Source: DASXRA01 sp036506155 (GTDB taxonomy: Bacteria > Actinomycetota > Actinomycetes > Mycobacteriales > Jatrophihabitantaceae). From it: 64,000 bases of DNA. This document shows, one piece after another, positions 1 through 7,616 of the stretch. A program made the position numbers and the translations under genes. The notes below the pieces were generated by a model. The model saw only the letters and a list, made by a program, of their open reading frames with translations, was not told the DNA's origin and did not search any database. Location: contig DASXSF010000081.1 in assembly GCA_036506155.1 (NCBI GenBank), positions 34,124 to 98,123 on the forward strand. Direction: 5' to 3'. The first letter of the stretch is position 1; every line of letters starts with the position of its first letter.

Positions 1-1217
1 ACTGGTTGGCCAGCGCCGGGCTCGACGTCCTGCTCCTGGAGAAGGCGACGTTCCCGCGCGAGAAGGTGTGCGGCGACGGGCTGACCCCGCGCGGCACCCG
101 CGCGCTTCTCGACATGGGAATCGATGTCAGCCGAGATGCCGGCTGGCTGTCCAACAGAGGGCTCCGCGTGATCGGCGGTGGCCTACGCCTGCACCTGGAC
201 TGGCCGACACTCACCAGCTTCCCGTCCTACGGCCTGGTGCGCCCGCGCGCCGACCTCGACTCGCTGCTCGCCGGCCACGCGGTGAAGGCGGGCGCCGTAC
301 TGCACGAGCAGACCGCAGCCACCGAGCCCGTGTTCGACCGCGCCGGGCGCGTCGTCGGCGTCGCCGCCAAGGCCGGGCCGGACAAGCGCGACGCCTTCTA
401 CAACGCACCGGTCGTGCTGGCCTGCGACGGCGTCTCAGGGCGGCTGGCTCAGCACCTGGGGGTGCACCGCAACGACAAGCGTCCGATGGGCGTCGCGGTG
501 CGCCGCTACTACCGCAGCCCGCGCACCCACGACGACTACCTCGAGTCCTGGCTCGAACTCCACGACGGCCCCGTCAACGCCATGGACCGGGAGCAGCTGC
601 TGCCCGGCTACGGCTGGATCTTCGGTATGGGCGACGGCACCGTGAACGTCGGCCTCGGCGTGCTGAACTCGTCGGCGAGCTTCCAGAAGACCGACTACCG
701 GGGCATGCTGACCCGCTGGCTTTCCGGCACGCCCGAGCACTGGGGACTACGCGAGGCCAATGCCGTCGGGCCGACGCGCGGCGCGGGGCTGCCGATGGGC
801 TTCAACCGCACCCCGCATTACACCCGCGGCATGCTGCTGGTCGGCGACAGCGGCGGCGCGGTCAACCCGTTCAACGGCGAGGGCATCCCGTACGCGATGG
901 AGTCGGGCAAGTTCGCCGCCGAAGCGGTCGTGGACGCACTGGCTCAGCCGGACGGCCCGGAACGCGAGCGAGCGCTAGGTGCCTACCCGGCGCGGCTGGC
1001 TGCGGAGTGGGGTGGCTACTACCGGCTCGGGGCGACGTTCGTGAAGCTCATCGGCCAACCTGCAGTGATGCGCGCATGCACCCGGCACGGCCTACCGCAT
1101 CCGGCCCTGATGCGGTTCCTGCTCAAGCTGCTCGCCAACCTTTCCGACCCCCACGACGGCGACGTTTCCGACCGGATCATCGCCGTGCTTCGGAGGCTCA
1201 CCCCCGCGGTTCGCTGA
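1..1217 (+). CDS. Geranylgeranyl reductase family FAD oxidoreductase, 5' end missing
   Basis: About 400 residues are visible; the N-terminal GxGxxG of the FAD-binding fold lies left of the window, so the true start is not seen. The motif VCGDGLTPRG follows the first strand-helix unit. The second FAD motif, GDSGGAVNPFNGEGIPYAMES, lies near residue 280 of the visible part, and GYGWIFGMGDGTVNVGLG is in the substrate half. Family members saturate isoprenoid double bonds; the actinobacterial MenJ type reduces one unit of the menaquinone tail. Its position directly upstream of nuoA, with a prenyl synthase after nuoN, supports a menaquinone role. The MenJ assignment is inference. Confidence 0.85.
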   Translation, partial: WLASAGLDVLLLEKATFPREKVCGDGLTPRGTRALLDMGIDVSRDAGWLSNRGLRVIGGGLRLHLDWPTLTSFPSYGLVRPRADLDSLLAGHAVKAGAVLHEQTAATEPVFDRAGRVVGVAAKAGPDKRDAFYNAPVVLACDGVSGRLAQHLGVHRNDKRPMGVAVRRYYRSPRTHDDYLESWLELHDGPVNAMDREQLLPGYGWIFGMGDGTVNVGLGVLNSSASFQKTDYRGMLTRWLSGTPEHWGLREANAVGPTRGAGLPMGFNRTPHYTRGMLLVGDSGGAVNPFNGEGIPYAMESGKFAAEAVVDALAQPDGPERERALGAYPARLAAEWGGYYRLGATFVKLIGQPAVMRACTRHGLPHPALMRFLLKLLANLSDPHDGDVSDRIIAVLRRLTPAVR

Positions 1218-1221
1218 CCCT

Positions 1222-1240
1222 GCCAGGCAGTTAGCCTGGC
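1222..1240. promoter_or_regulatory. Hairpin between the reductase gene and nuoA
   Basis: GCCAGGC, a 5-base loop (agtta), then GCCTGGC: a perfect 7-bp stem in a 44-base gap. There is no T-run, so it is more likely an mRNA processing or stability element than a terminator. The nuoA ribosome site (AAAGGAGAG, 1249-1257) follows directly. Confidence 0.4.
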
Positions 1241-1261
1241 GAACGCCGAAAGGAGAGAAGG

Positions 1262-1639
1262 ATGCTTGCGCCGTACCTGCCGATCGTGCTGCTGTTCGCG
1301 CTCGCGGCCGCCTTCGCACTCTTCTCGGTAACGATCGCGCCGTTCGTCGGCCCGCGGCGGTTCAACCGGGCGAAGCTCGACTTCTACGAGTGCGGGATTG
1401 AGCCGACACCGCAGCCCGTCGGCCCGCACCGATTCCCGATCAAGTACTTCCTGACCGCGATGATCTTCATCGTCTTCGACATCGAGATCATCTTCCTGTA
1501 CCCGTGGGCGGTCGAGACGAGGGCCGTGGGCGGCCAGGCGTTCGGACTGTTCCTGCTCGTCGAGATGATCATCTTCATTCTCATTGTCTTCGTGGCGTAC
1601 GCGTACGTCTGGCGCCGTGGCGGACTGGACTGGGACTGA
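1262..1639 (+). CDS. nuoA: NADH-quinone oxidoreductase subunit A
   Basis: Small membrane subunit of complex I, 125 aa, with three hydrophobic helices near residues 5-25, 63-85 and 95-115. The family loop KLDFYECGIEPT, with its conserved Cys and acidic residues, lies between helices 1 and 2 and forms part of the quinone-cavity loop. FDIEIIFLYPW on helix 2 is diagnostic. The ATG at 1262 has an AAGGAGAG site 5-6 bases upstream. First nuo gene of the operon; nuoB follows after 9 bases. Confidence 0.97.
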   Translation: MLAPYLPIVLLFALAAAFALFSVTIAPFVGPRRFNRAKLDFYECGIEPTPQPVGPHRFPIKYFLTAMIFIVFDIEIIFLYPWAVETRAVGGQAFGLFLLVEMIIFILIVFVAYAYVWRRGGLDWD

Positions 1640-1648
1640 GGAGGCGGC

Positions 1649-2188
1649 ATGGGACTGGAAGAGAAGCTGCCCGACGGCATCCTGCTTGCCCAGGTCGAGA
1701 AGCTCGTCAACTGGACGCGAAAGTCGTCGCTCTGGCCCGCCACCTTCGGACTCGCGTGTTGCGCGATCGAGATGATGACGTTCGGGGCGCCGCGTTTCGA
1801 CTCGGCGCGCTTCGGCATGGAGGTGTTCCGGCCCTCGCCGCGACAGGCCGATCTGATGATCGTCGCCGGCCGGGTCAGCCAGAAGATGGCGCCCGTGCTG
1901 CGGCAGATCTACGACCAGATGCCCGATCCGAAGTGGGTGCTCGCCATGGGCGTGTGCGCCAGTTCCGGCGGGATGTTCAACAACTACGCGATCGTGCAGG
2001 GCGTCGACCACGTCGTGCCGGTCGACATGTACCTGCCCGGCTGCCCGCCCCGTCCCGAGATGCTCATCGACGCGGTGCTCAAACTGCACCACAAGATCAT
2101 GAATGAGCCGCTCGGCCCGAAGCGCGCGAAGCGGCTGGCCGACCAGAAGGTCGAGCTCATCCCGTCTACGCAAAGGTTTGCGAGATGA
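1649..2188 (+). CDS. nuoB: NADH-quinone oxidoreductase subunit B
   Basis: 179 aa peripheral-arm subunit carrying the terminal [4Fe-4S] cluster N2 that reduces quinone. All four ligands are visible: the tandem pair C37-C38 in GLACCAIEMM, C103 in MGVCASSGG and C132 in YLPGCPPRPE. The start ATG at 1649 sits behind a GAGGAGG site. Its stop overlaps the nuoC start (ATGA), indicating translational coupling. Confidence 0.98.
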   Translation: MGLEEKLPDGILLAQVEKLVNWTRKSSLWPATFGLACCAIEMMTFGAPRFDSARFGMEVFRPSPRQADLMIVAGRVSQKMAPVLRQIYDQMPDPKWVLAMGVCASSGGMFNNYAIVQGVDHVVPVDMYLPGCPPRPEMLIDAVLKLHHKIMNEPLGPKRAKRLADQKVELIPSTQRFAR

Positions 2189-2907
2189 CCGAGCCGACCG
2201 AGCAAGCTCCCGATCAGGCGGCGCAGGACATCGAGAAGGCGACCGTTTCCCGCGAGACGCCGGGCGACCTGCCTGCACCGCAGCACGGCATGTTCGGGGT
2301 CGAGGGCACCGGCGACACGTCCGGATACGGCGGCCTGGTGCGCCAGGTCTGGGAGCCGCCCGCGGCACAGCGCCCTTACGGCAGCTACTTCGACGAACTG
2401 GTCGACGCGCTGGCGAGCGCCTACCCGCAGTTCGACCAGGCCGTGACCAAGATCGTCGTCGACCGCGGCGAGCTCACCCTGCACGTCGCCCGCGAGCACG
2501 TGCGCAGGCTCGCGCGGGTGCTGCGCGACGACCCGGCGCTGCGCTTCGAACTGCTGTCCAGCGTGTCGGGCGTCGACTACCTGGGCCAGGTGCACCGGCT
2601 GCACGCGGTGTATCACTTCACCTCGATGACGTTCCGCCGGCGTATCCGCCTCGAGACGCAGGTCAGCGTCGAGGACCCGCACGTCCCGTCGGTCACGCCG
2701 GTGTACCCCACGGCCGACTGGCAGGAGCGCGAGACGTACGACATGTACGGCATCATCTTCGACGGCCACCCGGCACTCACCCGCATCCTCATGCCCGACG
2801 ACTGGGACGGCTTCCCGCAGCGCAAGGACTACCCGCTCGGCGGAATCCCGGTGCAGTACAAGGGCGCGACGATCCCGCCGCCGGACGAGAGGCGGGCGTA
2901 CCGATGA
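2185..2907 (+). CDS. nuoC: NADH-quinone oxidoreductase subunit C
   Basis: 240 aa, the 30-kDa subunit of the peripheral arm. The first ~60 residues are a polar, low-complexity extension common in actinobacteria; the conserved core begins near residue 65. The signature ERETYDMYGIIFDGHPALTRIL lies near residues 185-205, ending in KDYPLGG. It overlaps nuoB (ATGA at 2185) and the first nuoD (ATGA at 2904). Confidence 0.97.
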   Translation: MTEPTEQAPDQAAQDIEKATVSRETPGDLPAPQHGMFGVEGTGDTSGYGGLVRQVWEPPAAQRPYGSYFDELVDALASAYPQFDQAVTKIVVDRGELTLHVAREHVRRLARVLRDDPALRFELLSSVSGVDYLGQVHRLHAVYHFTSMTFRRRIRLETQVSVEDPHVPSVTPVYPTADWQERETYDMYGIIFDGHPALTRILMPDDWDGFPQRKDYPLGGIPVQYKGATIPPPDERRAYR

Positions 2908-4208
2908 GCGGCTACGCCCCGTCGCAAAGGACCACTGAGGGCACCGTCTACAACGTCACGCGCGGCGATTGGGACCAGCTGCTCAGCGACGTCAATGAGG
3001 ACCGCATCGTGGTCAACTTCGGGCCACAGCACCCGTCCTCGCACGGCGTGCTGCGCCTCGTCCTGGAGCTGGACGGCGAGACGATCACCGACTGCCGTCC
3101 TGTAGTGGGATATCTGCACACCGGTATCGAGAAGAACACCGAGTTCCGTACCTGGACGCAGGGCGTGACGTTCTTGACGCGGGCCGACTATCTGTCGTCG
3201 TTCTTCAACGAGACGGTGTACTGCCTGGCTGTAGAGCAGCTGCTGGGTCTGCCCGTCCCGGCCCGGGCACAGCTGATCAGGGTGCTGATGATGGAGATGA
3301 ACCGCGTCTCCTCGCACTGGACGACGATCGGCCCGACCGGCATGGAGCTCGGGGCGCTCACCGTCATGACGAACAGCATGCGGGCGCGCGAGAAGTGCCT
3401 GGACGTGTTCGAGTTGATCACCGGGCTACGCATGAACCACGCCTACATCCGACCGGGTGGCGTCGCCCAGGACCTGCCGGACGAGGCGCCTGAGGCGATC
3501 CGTCATTGGGTCCGGGAGATGCAGCGCGAGCTGCACGATCTCGACACGCTGGTGCGAGGCCAGCCCATCTGGGTCAACCGTCTCAAGAATGTCGGCTGGC
3601 TCGGCGTCGACGGCTGCATCGCCCTCGGCATCACCGGCCCGCTGCTCCGCGCGGCCGGGCTGCCGTGGGATCTGCGCAAGACGGACCCGTATCTCGGCTA
3701 CGAGACGTTCGACTTCGAGGTGCCGACCGACGACCGCGGCGATTCGTGGGCCCGGTTCGCGGTCCGCGTGGCCGAGATGCACGAGTCGCTCAAGATCGTC
3801 GAGCAGGTCCTCGACCGGCTCGAGCCCGGCCCGACGATGGTCGACGACCCCAAGATCGCATGGCCGGCGCAGCTGGCGATCGGCCCGGACGGTTTGGGCA
3901 ACTCACTCGACCACGTGGAACGGATCATGGCGACGTCGATGGAGTCGCTCATCCATCACTTCAAGCTGGTGACCGAAGGGTTCCGTGTGCCCGCCGGGCA
4001 GATCTACACGACGGTCGAGGCGCCCCGCGGTGTGCTCGGTGCGCACGTGGTCAGCGACGGCGACACCCGGCCGTACCGGGTTCACTTCCGCGAACCGTCC
4101 TTCGTCAACATCCAATGCCTACCGGCGCTGGTTCAGGGCGGGCTGCTGTCCGACGTGATCCCCTGCATCGCATCCGTCGACTCGCTGATGGGTGGCTGCG
4201 ACAGATGA
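2904..4208 (+). CDS. nuoD: NADH-quinone oxidoreductase subunit D, first (divergent) copy
   Basis: 434 aa, 49-kDa subunit lining the quinone pocket. The two quinone-contact residues known from the Thermus enzyme align with H47 (in GPQHPSSHG) and Y96 (in TRADYL), so the pocket chemistry looks intact. It differs from the second copy at sites that are normally conserved: SHWTTIGPTGME instead of SHWVWLATGGLE, and a C-terminus ending DSLMGGCDR instead of DPVMGGVDR. The ATG at 2904 overlaps the nuoC stop and fits the N-terminus of copy 2 (both contain TTEG.VYN), so upstream in-frame codons are not used. Overlaps copy 2 by ATGA at 4205. Confidence 0.95.
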   Translation: MSGYAPSQRTTEGTVYNVTRGDWDQLLSDVNEDRIVVNFGPQHPSSHGVLRLVLELDGETITDCRPVVGYLHTGIEKNTEFRTWTQGVTFLTRADYLSSFFNETVYCLAVEQLLGLPVPARAQLIRVLMMEMNRVSSHWTTIGPTGMELGALTVMTNSMRAREKCLDVFELITGLRMNHAYIRPGGVAQDLPDEAPEAIRHWVREMQRELHDLDTLVRGQPIWVNRLKNVGWLGVDGCIALGITGPLLRAAGLPWDLRKTDPYLGYETFDFEVPTDDRGDSWARFAVRVAEMHESLKIVEQVLDRLEPGPTMVDDPKIAWPAQLAIGPDGLGNSLDHVERIMATSMESLIHHFKLVTEGFRVPAGQIYTTVEAPRGVLGAHVVSDGDTRPYRVHFREPSFVNIQCLPALVQGGLLSDVIPCIASVDSLMGGCDR

Positions 4209-5521
4209 CTGATATCTACTCGCCGTCCCGGGAAACTACTGAGGGCCGCGTCTACAACCTGCTCGGCGGTGACTGGGACGCCGTGATGGGGGGCGGCGAT
4301 CCGATCCGCGACGAACGCATCGTCCTCAACATGGGACCGCAACACCCCTCCACGCACGGTGTGCTGCGCTTGGTGCTGGAACTCGAGGGCGAGAGCGTCA
4401 CCGACTGCCGCGTCGTCATCGGCTACCTGCACACGGGGATCGAGAAGAACACCGAGTACCGCACCTGGACGCAGGGCGTCACGTTCCTGACCCGGGCCGA
4501 CTACCTGTCGCCGATCTTCAACGAGACGGTGTACTGCCTTGGTGTCGAGCAGCTGCTCGGTGTCGAGGCGCCGCAGCGGGCGCAGCTCATCCGGATCATG
4601 CTCATGGAGATCAACCGGATCTCGTCGCACTGGGTGTGGCTCGCGACCGGCGGCCTGGAGATCGGCGCGCTCACCGCCATGACCAACGGCTTCCGCGCCC
4701 GCGAGCGGTGCCTGGACGTGCTGGAGCTGATCACCGGCCTGCGCATGAACCACGCGTTCATCCGTCCCGGCGGTGTCGCGCAGGACCTGCCGGACGGCGC
4801 GGTCGACAAGGTCCGCGAGTGGATCAAAGAGACCCGCGAGGAGCTGCGCGGCGTCGACAGGCTGCTGACCGGGCAGCCGATCTGGGTCAACCGGCTGAAG
4901 GACGTGGGCTGGATCGGGGTGGACGGCTGCCTGGCTCTAGGCATCACGGGGCCGATGCTGCGCGCCGCGGGACTGCCGTGGGATCTGCGCAAGACCGAGC
5001 CGTACCTGGGTTACGAGACGTTCGACTTCGAGGTGCCGACCGACGACCGCGGCGACTGCTGGTCGCGGTTCGTAGTGCGCGTGGCCGAGATGCACGAGTC
5101 GGTCAAGATCGTCGAGCAGGTGCTCGACCGGCTCGAGCCAGGGCCTACGATGATCGACGACCCGAAGATCGCATGGCCGGCGCGGCTGTCGCTGGGGCCG
5201 GACGGCCTTGGCAATTCGCTCGAGCACATCCAGCACATCATGGCGTCCTCGATGGAGGCGCTGATCCACCACTTCAAGTTGGTGACCGAGGGATTCCGCG
5301 TGCCTGCCGGGCAGGTGTACACGCAGGTCGAGTCGCCGCGCGGCGAACTCGGCGCACACGTTGTCAGCGACGGCGGCACCCGGCCGTACCGCGTGCACCT
5401 GCGCGATCCGTCGTTCGTCAACCTTCAGTCCACGGCGGCCCTGGCGGTCGGCGGGCTGATCGCTGACGTAGTCGCCTCGGTGGCCTCGATCGACCCCGTC
5501 ATGGGCGGAGTGGATAGGTGA
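4205..5521 (+). CDS. nuoD: NADH-quinone oxidoreductase subunit D, second (canonical) copy
   Basis: 438 aa. Full-length 49-kDa subunit closer to the family consensus: H51 in GPQHPSTHG, Y100 in TRADYL, SHWVWLATGG, and the standard C-terminal DPVMGGVDR. By eye it is about 70% identical to the preceding copy along its whole length. It is therefore an in-frame tandem duplication that has diverged, not an assembly repeat. Starts by ATGA overlap with copy 1 and ends by GTGA overlap with nuoE. One NuoD per complex is the rule, so the two products must compete, alternate or serve different assemblies. Confidence 0.97.
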   Translation: MTDIYSPSRETTEGRVYNLLGGDWDAVMGGGDPIRDERIVLNMGPQHPSTHGVLRLVLELEGESVTDCRVVIGYLHTGIEKNTEYRTWTQGVTFLTRADYLSPIFNETVYCLGVEQLLGVEAPQRAQLIRIMLMEINRISSHWVWLATGGLEIGALTAMTNGFRARERCLDVLELITGLRMNHAFIRPGGVAQDLPDGAVDKVREWIKETREELRGVDRLLTGQPIWVNRLKDVGWIGVDGCLALGITGPMLRAAGLPWDLRKTEPYLGYETFDFEVPTDDRGDCWSRFVVRVAEMHESVKIVEQVLDRLEPGPTMIDDPKIAWPARLSLGPDGLGNSLEHIQHIMASSMEALIHHFKLVTEGFRVPAGQVYTQVESPRGELGAHVVSDGGTRPYRVHLRDPSFVNLQSTAALAVGGLIADVVASVASIDPVMGGVDR

Positions 5522-6354
5522 CTAACCTCAGAACCGCGGTCATGCAGCTGGAGCGGCCGGGCGATCCGACCGTGTTCGGCGACGACGTGCGTACGGCGGC
5601 CGCCGAGATCGTGGCGCGCTACCCCGGGGGGCAGCAGCGGTCGGCGCTGCTGCCGATGCTGCACCTCGTGCAGTCCGAGCAAGGCTTTGTCAGCCCCGAC
5701 GGCATCGCGTTCTGTGCTGACTTCCTGGGCCTGACGAAGGCGCAGGTGGTCGCGGTCGTCACGTTCTACACGATGTTTAAACGCAAGCCGACCGGCGAGT
5801 ATCTGGTCAGCGTGTGCACCAACACGTTGTGTGCCCTGATGGGCGGCGACGAGATCTACGCGGCGCTGTCGAAGACCCTCGGCGTCGGGATGAACGAGAC
5901 CACCGCCGATGGCAGGATCACCCTCGAGCATGCCGAGTGCCTGGCAGCCTGCGACTACGCACCCGTGGTCACGGTCAACTACGAGTTCTTCGACAACCAG
6001 AGCGTCGAGTCGGCGGAGGAGCTCGTCGCCGCACTGCGGCGCGGCGAGCAGCCGCTGCCGACGCGGGGCGCCCCGCTGTGCTCGTTCAGGCAGATCGAGC
6101 GCCAGCTCGCGGGATTCCTCGACGAGCGGCCAGAGTCTCTTGACGCCGAGGCAACGGGTACGCCGACCGAGATCGGGGTGCGGCTCGCGATCGAAAGCGG
6201 CGAGAGCGCTCCTTCCTACGCGGTACCGCGCGAGGGCGAGTCGGCCGAGAGCGTCGCGCAGCGGGCGTCGGGGCAGCCGACGAGCGCCCACGACGCGCCG
6301 CTGTCAACGTCCGCCAGCGCCGACGCTGCGGAAACTCCGGAGGACAAGCGCTGA
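5518..6354 (+). CDS. nuoE: NADH-quinone oxidoreductase subunit E
   Basis: 278 aa with a GTG start overlapping the previous stop. The thioredoxin-like [2Fe-2S] (N1a) domain occupies roughly residues 25-180, with ligands C100, C105, C141 and C145 (VCTNTLC and HAECLAAC). The last ~95 residues form a Ser/Ala/Glu-rich, probably disordered tail not needed for the cluster and longer than in most homologues. Works with NuoF in the NADH dehydrogenase module. Overlaps nuoF by one base (TGATG). Confidence 0.97.
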   Translation: MTNLRTAVMQLERPGDPTVFGDDVRTAAAEIVARYPGGQQRSALLPMLHLVQSEQGFVSPDGIAFCADFLGLTKAQVVAVVTFYTMFKRKPTGEYLVSVCTNTLCALMGGDEIYAALSKTLGVGMNETTADGRITLEHAECLAACDYAPVVTVNYEFFDNQSVESAEELVAALRRGEQPLPTRGAPLCSFRQIERQLAGFLDERPESLDAEATGTPTEIGVRLAIESGESAPSYAVPREGESAESVAQRASGQPTSAHDAPLSTSASADAAETPEDKR

Positions 6355-7616
6355 TGCCGCTCACCCCCGTCCTCACCAAACGGTTCGGTACGAACCAGCC
6401 CTGGAAGATCGCCAACTACGAAGGGCTCGACGGCTACGTCGCCCTGCGCAACGCGCTCGCCATGCAGCCCGACGAGCTGATCAGCCTGGTCAAAGATGCC
6501 ACGGTGCGCGGGCGCGGCGGAGCCGGCTTCCCAGCCGGCATGAAATGGCAGTTCATCCCGCAAGGCGACGGCAAGCCGCACTACGTGGTGGTCAACGGCG
6601 ACGAGAGCGAGCCGGGCACCTGTCGTGACGTGCCGCTGATGATGAACGATCCGCACTCGCTCATCGAGGGCGTGATCATCGCTTGTTACGCGGTGCGCGC
6701 CGAGCACGCGTTCATCTACATCCGTGGCGAGGCCGTACACGCGATCCGGCGCGTGACGCGCGCCGTTCGTGAGGCGTACGAGCGCGGCTATCTCGGCAAG
6801 GACGTGCTGGGCCGCGGCGTGACCGTCGATATCACCGTGCACAACGGAGCCGGCGCGTACATCTGCGGCGAGGAGACGGCGCTGCTCGACTCGCTCGAGG
6901 GCAAGCGCGGCCAGCCGCGGCTCAAGCCTCCGTTCCCGGCGACGAACGGCCTTTACGACGCGCCCACGGTGGTCAACAACGTCGGCTCGCTGGCGAGCGT
7001 CCCGTACATCGTGCTGGGTGGCGCGGACTGGTTCCGCGCGATGGGCCCCGAGGGCTCGCCGGGCCCGAACATCTACCAGCTGTCCGGGCGGATCACGCAG
7101 CCCGGGCAGTACGAGGCGCCGATGGGCACGACGCTTCGGGAACTGCTCGATCTCGCCGGTGGCATGAGCCGCGGCAAAGAGCTCAAGTTCTGGACGCCGG
7201 GCGGTGCGTCCACGCCGTTGTTCACCCGGCAGCACTTGGACGTGCCGCTCGACTTCGACTCTGTTGTGAAGGCGGGGTCGCTCAACGGCACCTCCGCGAT
7301 CATGGTCTTCGACGAGGACGACAGCGTGGTCCACGCGGTCTGGAAGTGGACCAAGTTCTACGAGCACGAGTCGTGCGGCAAGTGCACACCGTGCCGCGAG
7401 GGCACCTACTGGGCTTCCCAGATTCTGGAGCGGATCGTTTCCGGGCGGGGACGTCCGGAGGACATCGACACGCTGCTGGACCTGGGCGACAACATCCTCG
7501 GCCGGGCGTTCTGCGCGCTCGGCGACGGCGCAGTGAGCCCGATCGCGTCCTCCATCGAGTACTTCCGGGACGAGTACGAGGCGCTGGTCCGCGAGCCGGT
7601 AGGAGCAACCGCATGA
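6354..7616 (+). CDS. nuoF: NADH-quinone oxidoreductase subunit F (NADH/FMN-binding)
   Basis: 420 aa catalytic subunit that oxidises NADH with FMN. RGRGGAGFPAGMKW near residue 60 and GAGAYICGEETALL near residue 165 are the glycine-rich NADH and FMN motifs. SCGKCTPCREG near residue 343, with a later Cys in AFCALGDGA, ligates the [4Fe-4S] cluster N3. Starts one base inside the nuoE stop and overlaps nuoG by ATGA. Confidence 0.98.
   Translation: MPLTPVLTKRFGTNQPWKIANYEGLDGYVALRNALAMQPDELISLVKDATVRGRGGAGFPAGMKWQFIPQGDGKPHYVVVNGDESEPGTCRDVPLMMNDPHSLIEGVIIACYAVRAEHAFIYIRGEAVHAIRRVTRAVREAYERGYLGKDVLGRGVTVDITVHNGAGAYICGEETALLDSLEGKRGQPRLKPPFPATNGLYDAPTVVNNVGSLASVPYIVLGGADWFRAMGPEGSPGPNIYQLSGRITQPGQYEAPMGTTLRELLDLAGGMSRGKELKFWTPGGASTPLFTRQHLDVPLDFDSVVKAGSLNGTSAIMVFDEDDSVVHAVWKWTKFYEHESCGKCTPCREGTYWASQILERIVSGRGRPEDIDTLLDLGDNILGRAFCALGDGAVSPIASSIEYFRDEYEALVREPVGATA

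Noticed and set aside
1019..2368. Long minus-strand frame opposite nuoA/nuoB
   Set aside because: Arg/His/Asp-rich shadow of plus-strand genes with no ribosome site and no recognisable domain; typical for GC-rich DNA.
2103..2903. N-terminal extension of the first nuoD
   Set aside because: The open frame runs back through nuoC, but the extra sequence is Arg-rich shadow. The ATG at 2904 gives the normal N-terminus and overlaps the nuoC stop.
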